A stretch of DNA of 64,000 nt from Tillus elongatus (taxonomy: Eukaryota; Arthropoda; Insecta; Coleoptera; Cleridae), in the NCBI GenBank assembly GCA_964006375.1, contig OZ023268.1, forward strand, positions 87,734,358 to 87,798,357, read 5' to 3'. Shown here piece after piece: positions 1 through 36,971 of this stretch. The stretch's first letter is position 1, and each line of letters starts with the position of its first letter. The notes beneath the pieces were generated by a model, which ran no database searches, was not told the origin of the DNA, and worked only from the letters and a program-made list of their open reading frames with translations. The position numbers and the translations under genes are program-made.

Positions 1-204
1 TATCCATGTGTTCATTATCGTTCTTCGCCATTTTAGGGCAGGAAATATATTGGCTGGATCCAACTTTTTCCTTGTGTAGAACTGATGCAATTTTGGATGG
101 ATCTGAGTAATTACTTAGAAAGTCCACTGGTATGTTAATTCATTAATTTTAGAGTTAGGCCACTCATACTAGCCCGCCAATCAGAATCGCCTCACTTCAA
201 ACAC

Positions 205-233
205 TTAGGTCAGGTCAGGTCAGGTCAGGTCAG
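205..233 (+). repeat. Short interstitial (TCAGG)n run preceded by one TTAGG
   Basis: One TTAGG at 205-209 is followed by four perfect TCAGG units and a partial fifth (210-233). TTAGG is the common insect telomere unit and TCAGG replaces it in many beetles (established knowledge). At under 30 bp it may also be chance slippage. It abuts the C-terminal side of a piggyBac transposase relic. Confidence 0.7.
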
Positions 234-1097
234 TGGGCAGGTCTGCCGACCTTTTCTTACAGCGTTTAAACCGAAAGGTGAGAAACCGGGCCGTGGGATC
301 TCAGGGCTCCACGGTCAGAACTACTCCATGTCCCACAGCCGTAAATCATCTCTGTCTGTAAACGTTTTTGAAGTTTGACCGAGTTGAAAAAGTTGTCAAA
401 ATATATGTGATAACCCTTCCCAACTAACCAATAAACAATCCTACCGCCCAGATTTTTCTCCGTTATCTGCCCTACTTTACCAACGTAAATTTGATACTCA
501 CATACATGTCCTGATTCTGCTGGCCTAATCCAAACGTTATAGCCCCGTTTGATGGGTTCGTTTGGCATGTATTTCTTTAGAAAGCTGTGAACCTAATCAT
601 CGATTCGTCAATCGCTCGGTTTTTGCTGGATTTAGGGCATGTTTGTAAGTCTTAGGCAATGTATATAATAACGGACGCAAGTTATAATAAAGTTTGTCGA
701 AATCTGAGGAATTACTGCCTGGTTGTGATGTGTTATCATTTAGATGTAGGTTTGACAAAATCCAAGTAAATCTGTCCCTTCGCATAATTGAGCTAATATA
801 CTGGTCCCTTAGTACATGGCTGGATGACCAGTAATCTCGATCACTCGGAAGTTTTCTAACGCCCATGATTAAATTAATGGCAATAAAGCGCTTTATTTCC
901 TTAGTATTGGTAGGTATAAAGGTATTCGAATCACCGGCGACCTTTTGCAGAGCATATAAATTAGTTTGAAACACTATGTGCTCCAAAAGTGGACCAGGAA
1001 AAATATTCAGGAACATATCTTCTATATTATCGGGAATAGTTGGTCCCGTTGTTTCAGCAAGTGGTTTTACAGTTTGAATGCAATTAGAAGATGATTT

Positions 1098-1108
1098 ACT
1101 CTATACAG
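1098..1108. repeat. Target-site duplication of LINE copy A (left; right copy 2647-2657)
   Basis: ACTCTATACAG on the left and ACTCCATACAG on the right bracket the LINE exactly. One base differs in 11, consistent with an old insertion. Confidence 0.75.
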
Positions 1109-2646
1109 GAGATGGAGATGATCCTATTTACCAAGAAAATGAAGGTAGAGGGGTTTAGGGCGCCCGTGATGTTTGTACAACTTTTAGCTTTAGGGCGGGA
1201 GGTCAAATATCTGGGGGTGATCCTGGACTCCAAACTAACCTGGGGGTCACAAATAGAACGGGTTGTAAGGAAGGGAGTAGCGACCCTCTGGCAGCTGCGT
1301 CGAGTGATAAGGAGGGCCTGGGGAGTTAATCCTCTGATCCTTCACTAGATCTACACTGCGATCGTCAGGCCGAGAATCCTCTATGGGGCGTTGTTCTGGT
1401 GGTGCGGTGTAAACCAAACTACCAGCAGGAAGCTGGCCAAACTCCAAAGGCTGGCAATCTTGGGTATCACAGGCGCTATGAGGACGACACCCTCAGCCGC
1501 GCTAAAGGTCCTGTTGATGCTGCCACCGCTTCCCATATGTGTCATGAGGGAGGCGATGGCGTCGCATCTCAAAATGCGAGACGCAGGAAACTGGTGCGGA
1601 GAATGCAAGAGTCGCCAAGGAGGTGGGAAAAAAAATTCCGATTTCCGCCATAAAGGTGCGGGATGCCGAGGATGATATTGAGTTGCCTAGGCCATACACC
1701 CTCAGGATCCCCAGTAGGGATCAGTGGAGGGAAAATGAGGTTGAATTCCAACCCGCAAGCCTGGTCTATTTCACCGACGGATGGCGGCTGGAGGACCAAC
1801 AATCCCCCAGGGCAAGAATATACATCGAGGGCCTGGGGGTGCGCGAGAGCTATGCTCTTGACGCATATACCACGGCATTCGAAACAGATGTGTACGCTAT
1901 CCTGTCTGTGGCCAATAAACAAGATGTAAAGAGGAGTCCCGAGAAATGTGTGTACATCTGCTTGGATAGCCAGGCAGTTTGCGCCGCCCTCAAAGGACTA
2001 GCCAGGACAAAGGAGGTACAATAGTGTGGGTTCCGGGACACTGTGGCGTAGCGGGGAATGAGGTGGCGAATAATCTCGCAAGGCTCGGTTCCCGGCGGCC
2101 GTTCTGTGGCCCGGAGCCGGCGTTGGGTATAAGTAGGAAGACGGTCTCTATCGCCTTAGACAGGTGGACCGAGGAAGCAATGAAGAGGCACTGGGGGTCG
2201 GTTGGTGGCTGCAGACAGACGAGGGACTTCGTGGAGGGGCTGGACAGAGATAAAGCTGTCTGGCTACTCGGAAGGAGTCGACCTACGCTTCGCCGCATCC
2301 TTGGGGTGCTAACAAGCCACTGCGCCCTTAGAAGACACCTCACATTGATAGGCGTAGAGAGGGATCCCATTTGCCAGGAATGCGGCAGGGATTAGGAAAC
2401 GTCCTACCACTACCTGTGCGAATGCAAGGCTTTTGGGAGTCGAGCAGAATTGTTCGGATCGAGGACTCCGCAGAGGAATCAGGTAAGTACCGTCCAGTTT
2501 AAGACCGCCACGGCCTTCATCTAGAGGCCGAGGCGGTTTGGCGACAGAACCGAGGAGGAGTAGAGCATGGTTGCTGGGGTTGGCAAAAAGGGCCCATGGT
2601 GGCCTACTTGCTTGGCGTTGGCCTCCCCACCACTGCTACTGCTACT
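1109..2646 (+). mobile_element. R1/LOA-like LINE copy A, 5'-truncated, inserted in piggyBac
   Basis: A 1.54-kb 5'-truncated non-LTR element. It begins in the reverse transcriptase C-terminal part (KYLGVILDSKLTWGSQIERV) and runs through an RNase H domain (FTDGW, CLDSQAVCAALKGL, VWVPGHCGVAGNEVANNLAR) to a cysteine-containing C-terminus near 2395. It ends in a (CTR)n tail, CTGCTACTGCTACTACTC. It matches the copies at 19.7-22.2 kb and 43.3-44.8 kb. The flanking duplication is ACTCTATACAG at 1098-1108 and ACTCCATACAG at 2647-2657 (one mismatch). Frameshifts and internal stops indicate it is inactive. Confidence 0.85.
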
Positions 2647-3299
2647 ACTCCATACAGTTTTTTCCCAATTCACGAGCTCCTATTGTAGAAAGGGGGTACT
2701 CCTCTTCACTACTCCAATTATCCTCATCGTCAGTATCAGCGAAAATTATTGGCAAAGAAGCTATGTCGAAATAATTATTTACCTCCTTTTTGGAAATGAA
2801 GAAACATCTATAACCTGATGTTCTGAAATCTTATCATCTGTAATATCTCCCAACTCACTTATATTGTCGTCAGGAATTTCTTCTATAAATTGAAGAAGTC
2901 GACTTGCCTCCATATTTACTAAATCTGTCCCGTTTGTTTTCCGAAAATAAATATTCCTCTTATTCCTAGTGTCCTCATCCACAACAGAATATGAAAAGCA
3001 TACCCTTTTTTATAGGTATTGATACCTCGGCAGACAGTATTTACTTTCACATGGTTTATAAATGAAATTAATATAAAACTTACCCGCCATATTCGATTTT
3101 CTTTATGATACACGACAACTCAAAAAGCACTCACGATCGCAACAATAACAGGTGGATGAGATGACGGTTACAAACAGACAAGTATGCCGATTCGCATAAA
3201 ACAAAATTTTCTCATGTGGGTTGGTATTAGCGCATGCGCCATTAATTGTTTATCGACTGTGAAGCTACTATAGGTGCATGAGAAATAATTTATTTCTTC

Positions 3300-4935
<1,636 letters not shown>

Positions 4936-5678
4936 TTTTTATTACAAAAAATTTCTTATTCAATTTTGACGTTATTTTGATGAGATTATGTAATTCCAAT
5001 CATCTTTGGTAATTTTTTGTAAAAAGAAATTGAGACGTGGAGATGTGGAATTTTAAGAATTAACTTAATTTTAATAGCTGATCTGATTGTTGTTGCCGTA
5101 ACTTGGTGGCTTTACAAGTGATTGTTTTCTTACCGGCAACCGGATACGATTTTTACGGCATCGTCAGACAAAAGAAAATTTGTTTTGTGAACCACCGAAA
5201 AAATCTAAGTCTGTATTTAAATCAGATTGTATAATTCTTTATTTATTTTATTGGCGAATTTTCATGTATAGTATGTTTTGGTTATAGCGACTTTTTTTAC
5301 ATTTTTTTTTACAATTTTCCTTAAAGAAACAGTTGTTTCTAATATTCGTAGAAAAAAAAATTGATTTCGAATTTTTGTGTGAAAAAATATGTTTTGATGG
5401 AACTTTTTTTTTAATGAATTGATGTGCAAAAATTGTTTTATGGGATTTTTGTCAAAATCATTTGCTCTACATTTATATGCAACATTTTTTCAGCCAGAAA
5501 CAAAAATTTATTGATATTTCAGAATCGCAAAATGTTTTTTTTTACCTACTTCTGTACCTAAATCAACCACATGTGGCGAAACGGCTGTTGTATGGATAAG
5601 AATATTGTGTAACTGTTACATTTCTTTGTTTAGTTAAATATTTGAATTAGCTTTTTTTAGCACGTATTTCTTTTGCAG

Positions 5679-29772
<24,094 letters not shown>

Positions 29773-30150
29773 ACTGAGGCTGAAAGTTTAATATGATTAT
29801 AAACATTTTATTGAATTTTAAATATTTTAGTGAATAATTAGTCATTTCTGAAATGGTGCTAGAGGTAACGTCGGTCTTATGAGTTGAATTATGAGAAAAA
29901 TATTTCACAGAAAATAGTGTATTTTATATAATTCGAAAAATGCAGTGTGTTTTTCTGGTTTTGCTTTATGTGTTCCCTTTTTTGATGATAGTTGATTAAT
30001 TGAATTTCACTATTTTTAAATAAATCAGTCTTGTAAATAAAGATTTTTTTATTTTGGTGTACATATATACTGTTCAACATTAAATTCTTTTAATTCATAC
30101 AGTTTATGAAAATAAATTACTATTTATGTGTTAAATTTTAAGGGCTGTTT
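29773..30150 (+). promoter_or_regulatory. wake 3' UTR with candidate poly(A) signals
   Basis: AT-rich sequence after the stop codon. AATAAA occurs at 30019-30024, 30036-30041 and 30111-30116. A pogo-like transposon begins near 30183, so the transcript probably ends before it. The cleavage site cannot be fixed from sequence alone. Confidence 0.55.
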
Positions 30151-30465
30151 GTTAAATTCAATAGTATTCTGTGCTACTACAAAAAGGTAAGTAACCTAAA
30201 TTTGGGCACCCCTAAGCATTTTATTGTTTGATAGTTTTATTATTCAAGATTAAACCAACGAGAAAAAATTTTGTTCTTTAGGTCATAACGAAGACAGAAT
30301 CATAAAATCACATAAAAAATTTACCAAGTGCCCATATTTGGAGCATCATGTTCTAAATAGGCACACTCTAAAAAAACTAAAGAGAAACGATTTAATACCG
30401 AAAAGAACAATGTAATTCTTAATAGTTAAAAGAAACTTCAAACCTTGCGATATTAAAAAAAAGTT

Positions 30466-30675
30466 TAAAGGTAAAGGTAAGATGCTTACTGGCAATTAGC
30501 CCATTGCTGATTCTTTTTGCTCATCTAAACTAACCTACCCTCCACCTTGAGCTCGATCTCAACGACGGCAGTGATTTGAAAAATTATCCGCCTCCTGTGA
30601 GTCTCGAACCGTCGTCCCCTGAGTCCGTATTGGAAAGTCTGAATCGACTTTCCCGCAAGGCCACAGAGGCACAAT
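30466..30675 (-). mobile_element. tRNA-derived SINE
   Basis: The minus strand starts CCTCTGTGGCCTTGCGGG and continues to GACGGTTCGAGACTCACAGG, a tRNA-Ser-like head with A- and B-box-like blocks. A short body follows (GGCGGATAATTTT, GAGCTCAAGGTGGAGGGTAG), ending in a TTACCTTTACCTTTAAA tail. No convincing target duplication was found. It differs in sequence from the SINE at 6.1 kb. Confidence 0.6.
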
Positions 30676-31189
30676 TAAAGTCTGGCAAATGGTACACTAC
30701 CTCATGTCTTTCTGCTCATCTTTTTCTCAAAGGAGATGGCACCAAGATTCTTTCCGGTGAATTGTAATGCCACATTGCTTTATCTAAATTAAATGTGTTT
30801 GTTGTTTGGACCGAGTCGCTTTTTTCTGGGTAATTGAGGACTTTGCCTTTTGTCCTAAAAAGTCATTTTCTGCAAGCAGCCATTTGACAATTTTGACCGC
30901 TAGGTAGCTTAATCCCTTTTTTAGTGGTGCTTTGAACTTGGCAGGTAGCTCTGGTGTCTGCAATACATGAGTAAACGATTTAGACTTGTTAGTTACAACT
31001 CATCGTCCGATGGCACATTGGTTTCAGAAGAGGAAAACTCTGATGGTTGCCACTCATTTTCATCAGCTGAACTGTTGTCATATGAAACACATCAGAGCTG
31101 TTTTTGATGAGGACGGCTAGTTAAAGCCTTTGAAGTACACATACCCGGACCACACCCCTTGCTCTCTTGACAGTTCTAAAGCCACTGTT

Positions 31190-32241
31190 TGTTAAAAATC
31201 AGCCTAGAGGGAGCAATTAAAGTTGCAGGGAGATTTACATTATTTTGGTTCTCTAGAGGTCTTTTTGATAGTGTTGAAGATGCAAATGCTGCTTTGGGTA
31301 TGACTGCTGGGTCAAAAGGGTATATTTCAGTAGTCCGAAATCATGCAGACACAGTAGAGGAGGCTGCAGCTTTTGGCCAAACTTTTAAAAATATAATACC
31401 AAAACTAGATTTTCTTAAATTTCTACCAGAAACAAGACCCCAATATCGCTGCAATTCAGTGTACAAGTGGTATTCAAAAGAACAGAACACCGATTTGTCC
31501 ATCAGTTGCAATTCATGCCTGCAGTTACTCGGAAGGCATAATAATGTGATTTCATTGGTTCTGCGGCCTCAACAATATTTGCATCGAGATGGAATTTGGC
31601 TCCATCAAAAATCAAAAGCACTTTTCCAGGTCATTTATATTCTGCAAAATGTCGAATCCCCACTTAACAAAAGTATCACAAATAATGCTGCTTTTTGCTG
31701 TCATGAACGCTTTGGCCTCGGCCGGTAAATTCTCTAAAAATTCAGGCTTATTTCTCTGGCCTTTAAGTAGAACAGGTAAAATTATCTGACCCAGAAGATT
31801 TCCACAAGACACAGTGGGGACATTTTCAGCACGTTGTGGTGCCACAAAGGGTAACTGTTTAATTCCTTTAGAAGTTAAAATGACAGGTTCCTTATGCATG
31901 GTTAGTTGAAATCCTTTTTCATCCATGTTAAAAGTTAGCTGAGGTTTATCCATAATATCTAAGTTGGTCATTATAGTCCTTAATGTCCTGAAATAATCCT
32001 CAATAATAAATCTGTTTAGCTTCACAGCTCGTGCTGGATTAGCGTTTTGAGATTTTCTTTGAGCAACCTCAGGATGTCTCCTTAAAAATATGAGCCATGT
32101 CTTACCAATCATTGGAGAATTGTGTTTTGTGGGTGGATAATGGACGGTGTTTTCAATGCAGAAAGTGTAAACACTTCTTTGTACAACTTTAGATGTAAGT
32201 GGCATTCCTATCTCAGCAGGTCTGAATATTCGAGAACACAC
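31190..32241 (-). pseudogene. Pogo-like DDE transposase relic (element 1)
   Basis: The minus-strand frame has IGKTWLIFLRRHPEVAQRKS (CENP-B-type binding domain), LTFNMDEKGFQLTMHKEPVI (first Asp), KGIKQLPFVAPQRAENVPTV, then in a shifted frame VLLIFDGAKFHLDANIVEAA (second Asp), MDKSVFCSFEYH and ATEIYPFDPAVIPKAAF-like text. The DDE_1 order is clear, but the frame is broken near 31610 and again near 31340. An acidic Ser-rich tail follows to about 31010. Confidence 0.75.
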
Positions 32242-32274
32242 CTTGGTTTTTTTGGACGTCAGCTAAAAAAGATG

Positions 32275-33530
32275 TTCAATCCAAACTTTTAACTGTATTA
32301 CCCCTGCAAGCATGGCGTTGCAAAGTGCTTCGTGGAATATAAAACCTAATGGCTGAACGTCTTGATGTTGTATACACTGATGTATCAAAGGCTTTTGACA
32401 GTGTGTGTCATACCCTTCTTCTGGAAAAATTGTTTGCAATTGGCATCTGTGGTTGTTATCTTTCGTGGATTCGATCTTATCTGTCTGACAGAATGCAATT
32501 TGTTAGCATTGGTGGTGCTCTATCAGATGAGGTCCTCGTCTTGTCTGGGGTACCACAGGGATCACATATAGGTCCCGTTCTCTTCAATCTTTTTATTAAT
32601 GATGTGAGTTGTTTTGAGTCGTCGAAATGTTTATTGTATGCAGATAACTTGAAGTTTTTTTCGGAAGTTGTCCATGGTGTCAACACTTTGCAACATGATC
32701 TGGACAACTTAACTCGCTGGGGCGGTTCGAACTTGTTGTCGCTTAATGTGGGTAAATGAAAGGTTGTGAGCTATTTTAGGGGTTACAATCGGATTGTTCA
32801 TAGCTATACCATTTATAACACGGTGTTGGACGTTGTCACTTCAGTTGCAGATCTTGGTGTAATTTTCACAAATGATTTGTCATTCAATCTGCATATTGAT
32901 GCTGTGGTTGTGAAATGTTGCAGACTTTTGGGGTTTGTTAAAGGACACGCTAAACATATGACTGACACAAGCGAATCACTAGTTTGTATACATCCTTGGT
33001 TCGAAGTAATATTGAGTATTGTTGTGTTGTATGGTTTCCATTCTATGCTTGCCATATTAATCGTATTGAATGGGTACAAAACAAATTTGTTAAGTACCTT
33101 CTTTATAAGCATCACTTTCCTTGCCAAGATATTGGGTATGATGTCAGATTGCTTCTTTGTTGTATGGTCAGTCACAAAGCGCAACATGAGTATCTTTCAC
33201 TTGATGTTTATATATAAGTTAATTAATGGTCACATTGACTTTAATGATCTGCTCGAGTTGGTCCTCTTCCATGTTCCACCACGCTCAACTCGCCAACAGC
33301 AACTTTTTTTTGAGCGAAAACACAGGACCAACTATGGATGTAACAGTTTCATGGACAGATTGTTGCATAATTATAATGCTAATTTTTCTAATTGTAATAT
33401 TTTTTATATTGCTATGTCTAGGATAAAAACTGTCCTAAGACAGTGATTTTGTTACTTTGAGTTATTTTTTTTAAGTACCATTTGGAATTGTTTAATTCTG
33501 TAGGTGCGAATTTGACTAAATAAATAAATA
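32275..33530 (+). mobile_element. Jockey-like LINE, 5'-truncated, inside pogo element 1
   Basis: Reverse transcriptase text includes VVYTDVSKAFDSVCHTLLLE, GVPQGSHIGPVLFNLFINDV and CLLYADNLKFF. The catalytic YADD is changed to YADN. The C-terminal region continues to 33446 (DLGVIFTNDLSFNLHIDAVV) with a frameshift around 32760. It ends in TAAATAAATAAATAA (about 33513-33528). The 5' end is missing. Confidence 0.75.
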
Positions 33531-34121
33531 ATCTTCATTCTACGTTGAATTCGAGCAACTGCAACTTTGAGGGAGTCACAACTTCATTGAACTCGCTTTT
33601 GTGGTGGCATAGTCTGAAAAATAATATCCTGTAAGCTAAACCAAATGTTAGGAAAAAGCAAACGTTCTAAATATGGGCACTACACATGTAATAAATGTGG
33701 GCACTGCATATTTAGCAGTCATATTTGAGACATGCCATTTCTTACAAGTTTCAAATACACATTCTAATACAGAAATAAATTTAAATGTCTATAGGACAAC
33801 ATCAAAGTAGAGTTCCTCAGCTTCGATTTCGTGTACAGCAACAATTAATTTCGGCAAATATTCCTCAGAAAATCAATTATAACCTACTTATCAAAAATTA
33901 CAACCTCACATTGCACATGTAAGGGCTTCCAATTAAAAATATTACTGACTGTCCTCTACCGAGTAATGGCAGAATTTTTGTATATTTACAGTTGCATAAG
34001 ATCCCTGCTAAAGCACATGCTGCCATCTTTTGCAACAATTGGTTACTAACTATTTTTTTTAGTGGTGTCCATATTTGGGAGAGTGTCCATACTTGGTTAA
34101 GGGACCTTATAATATTTATTA

Positions 34122-36971
34122 TACAGGCGGATTCGTCTAACTTATTCATTAGGGTTTTATAGAGAAACAGAAGAGATCTGAAATTTTCGTTGCAGCTATA
34201 ATAGGATGCCATCTATTTTTCTATAATATTTTCAATGCGCTGGAACTTCCGGTTGAACCAGAAGTGACATTAACTTTTTTTTTCAAATGTAAGCCTATAA
34301 ATATTATTACATTTTTTTAATTCTATGGAAAGTTCTGGCGCTTTTGAATTTTGAATCGCTTTCCTATTTTTATGTTTTTAAGATATTTATTTTTTTCAAA
34401 AAATTTTGATAGGTGGAGTAACTAACTAAAATGTCATTATTACCAATAATTGTAATTTTGAAAATTAAGTAGCCATTAATAGTATTTTAACATGTTATAC
34501 CGGGGGTATTTCTGTTCATTTTTTTGTCACTTTAAACGCCAACCAGTTTATTATTTTAAATCGAATGACCATAATATTTTCACACCATTCAACGCGGAAT
34601 TTTATACTCTATTGATAGGGTATAGCATACCCTATAGCTAAAGTGAATATTTACATTCAATTTCTGGACATTTTTACGCAAAGCATCTACATCACAAAAA
34701 TAAACAATATGAAAAAAAAAAGATTGTAAAATAAAACTAAAGTAACTGTTAAAAATTATGTTCACAGCACATAAAATCCTTATTCGGACACCTTCAGTCG
34801 TTGCCCATTGAATTTCTTCTTGTGACAATTGTGAAAAGGCTACTCATACTTTCTGCTCAAGAGATGCCTTTGAGTTACATGGTGTTTGGTACACTGGTCT
34901 AGGTCACGTTATCTTGAAGGCCATTCCTATGGTCCAACTTTCTGTATCCATCTGTCATCAAACAACAGGCTCAATTTTTTGGTTATAATTCTAGCACAAT
35001 GTGCCGAAGCACCATCCGATTGGTACCAGCAAGAAAGTCGCTTTTCAAGGGCAGTTTATACAAAAAATCACTTATTTTTGAATTCAGTATGTGTAGATAT
35101 TTTTCCGAAGACAAGTTCTCGTTGTAAATACAAAATGATAATTTATTGTTCAATAATAAACAAAAGAACGTTAAACCTAAATTTATGTGGATGATTAGTT
35201 TCCCGAAGTAGATGGGGATTTGTGATTGTTTCTGAAATTGACTGCCATGCCTTGAACATATGTCTTATTCTGTCCAACTAATTCTTTCAAGAAAAAGTTA
35301 TCATCATCCATTAACTGCGTACAAAACAGTTCTCTTCTTTGGAAATCCTCAGCTTCGAGGACTTGAACATTTTGAAATTTATAATTATGCATACCCGCTT
35401 TGTTGAGTGTCTGCTGGACTGATATATATGAAATTCTGCTTGCAGCTCCTACACCTCTGGTAGATCTGCATTGAAATACCCCCAAACGTATTTTTTTTTC
35501 CTTATTAAGTCTCACTAGTTTTTGCCTGTTTCTCTCAACTTTAACCTTGCCGAGGTTAATAAATTTTTTCTCTATCTTTCGAAACTTGAGTTTGGTGAGA
35601 GGAGTTAAACGAGGATACCTCTCATTAAAAGTTCTGACAGTTCTTTCCAAAATTTTGCCACACTCGCCATATGTGTAAAACGTATTAAGAATATCATGAT
35701 TAGTGTAAGTGTTATTATCAGCCAATAAGACAACTATCTGTCAGTTTACATTTACAGTATGTGTCAAATATGAAATTTAAGATCATTGTTTTATTACGTT
35801 TTGTACTGTTGTACCACATTTTATTTGTTTTTGTGTCTTGATTAACTCTAAGGACCTGATTATGTTTTGTTAAATTAAACGCTGATTTTAGTAACACTTA
35901 ACGTTTAATAACAACTGTAAACTTAGACAAAATTACTTATATTATGGTATGCTTTAGAGTCCATGCGAACTCTACGAATTGAGTAGTGATTATGCTAGCA
36001 CAAGCGTGTTGCTTGTTTCGAGTCTATAGAAGAACTGCCATGAGTAAATATCAAATTTTCCTACGCTATAATTCTACCTGAAATAGGTTAGCAGACTTAT
36101 GGTCAATTGTAAACAAGAAATGACCCTTGTTGGGTTATTCCTAATCGCCTTTACAATTGCATTGTACAGATGGTAAATATTATAACAAAGAAGGCTACTA
36201 AGAAATATGTAAATTTGAGAGGTCTAATCCTCCAGACGAGACGCCTTAACAATCATAATATACTAAGAATATCACGATTAGTGTAAGTATTTTTATCAGC
36301 CATGATAAAACCATTACCTATCTGCCAGATTACATTTACAGTATTTTTGAAATATTAAATTTAAAACCATCCAAAGCATAGTTGTGACACATGAGTCGAA
36401 TAAGAGTTTTTACACATTTTTTGTAATATCTCTGTAAATATTCATTTTAGCTATATGATATGCTATAATATATCGATAGAGGATAAAATTCCACATTGAA
36501 TGGTGCGAGAATATTATAGTCATTCGATTTGAAATAAGAAAGTTATTGGCATTTAAAGTGACCAAAAAAGTTAACGGAAATACAAGACACCCTGTCTAAA
36601 ATTTTAGAGTAGGATTATAATCTCACAATTTACTATAAACATTTCAACATTACAATCATTGGTAATAATGACATTTTAGCTAGTCACTTGATTGCCAAAA
36701 TTTTTGTGAAAAAATTAAATATCTCAAAAACAATTAAAGATAGGAAAACAGTTCAAAATGCAACAGCTTCAGAATTTTACGTATAATTAAAAATGCAATA
36801 ATTCTTATAGGGTTCCATTTGAAAAAAGTTAATATGTCAGTTTCGGTTCAAGCGGAAGTTACAGCGCATTGAAAGTATTACAGAAAAATAGATAGCATAT
36901 TATAGCTGCAACGGACATTTAAGATTGATGTCTCTTCTATTTCCCTATAAACCTTTAATAAATCACCCTAA
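34122..36971 (-). mobile_element. Mariner-type element with ~0.5-kb terminal inverted repeats
   Basis: The left end (34124: CAGGCGGATTCGTCTAA) and right end (to 36970: TAAATCACCCTA) are inverted copies that extend to about 34640 and 36430. Shared blocks include GTTCAAWCGGAAGTT, CATTCAACGCGGAAT-like text, CGAATGACCATAATATT and ACTTTAAAYGCCAA. The minus-strand frame 35725-35195 encodes the N-terminal part of the transposase. The DDE half is missing or unrecognisable (34640-35190). TA dinucleotides adjoin both ends. Confidence 0.75.
35195..35725 (-). pseudogene. Transposase N-terminal half (DUF4817-type HTH, mariner superfamily)
   Basis: 176-residue frame: an N-terminal helix-turn-helix region (HDILNTFYTYGECGKILERT, FNERYPRLTPLTKLKFRKIE), then RSTRGVGAASRISYISVQQT and LNKAGMHNYKFQNVQVLEAE, then EDFQRRELFCTQLMDDDNFF, the stretch just before the first catalytic Asp. 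After that the frame no longer matches and ends early. The N-terminal half is well preserved and the catalytic half is lost. Confidence 0.7.

Larger units (their letters stand above)
234..3000 (-). mobile_element. piggyBac-type transposase relic, interrupted by a LINE
   Basis: Minus-strand coding remnants of a piggyBac (DDE_Tnp_1_7) transposase. An acidic N-terminal part runs about 2982-2658 (LLQFIEEIPDDNISELGD). The core, about 1097-597, contains YISSIMRRDRFTWILSNLHL and IKRFIAINLIMGVRKLPSDR. A DDE part, about 568-240, contains KRGYNVWIRPAESGH and YHIYFDNFFNSVKLQKRLQT, the last holding the family's catalytic-type Asp. About 60 bp of foreign sequence sits near 260-320 before the frame resumes with a VRKGRQTCP-like tail. 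Stops, frameshifts and the LINE at 1109-2646 make it dead. The first residue pair and terminal repeats could not be fixed. Confidence 0.75.
30183..34113 (-). mobile_element. Pogo/Tigger-like element 1 with nested SINE and LINE
   Basis: Imperfect inverted ends (AAGGTAAGTAACCTAAATTTGGGCACC at the left, read in two parts, versus TTGGTTAAGGGACC at the right) enclose a minus-strand transposase (32241 to about 31190). Copies of a TGGGCAC-type motif sit near both ends (30199, 30335, 30360; 33680, 33700, 34068). Inserted inside are a tRNA-like SINE (about 30466-30675) and a jockey-like LINE (about 32275-33530). It lies directly downstream of the wake 3' UTR. Confidence 0.65.

Noticed and set aside
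2538..2818. Two small plus-strand frames at the 3' end of LINE copy A
   Set aside because: They cross the LINE 3' end and the target duplication into piggyBac, so they cannot be a real gene.
31189..31728. 179-residue plus-strand frame
   Set aside because: The complement encodes the pogo transposase with family motifs; the plus frame is a shadow.
32766..33446. 226-residue hydrophobic frame as a membrane protein
   Set aside because: It is the frameshifted continuation of the jockey-like reverse transcriptase (VADLGVIFTNDLSFNLHIDA).
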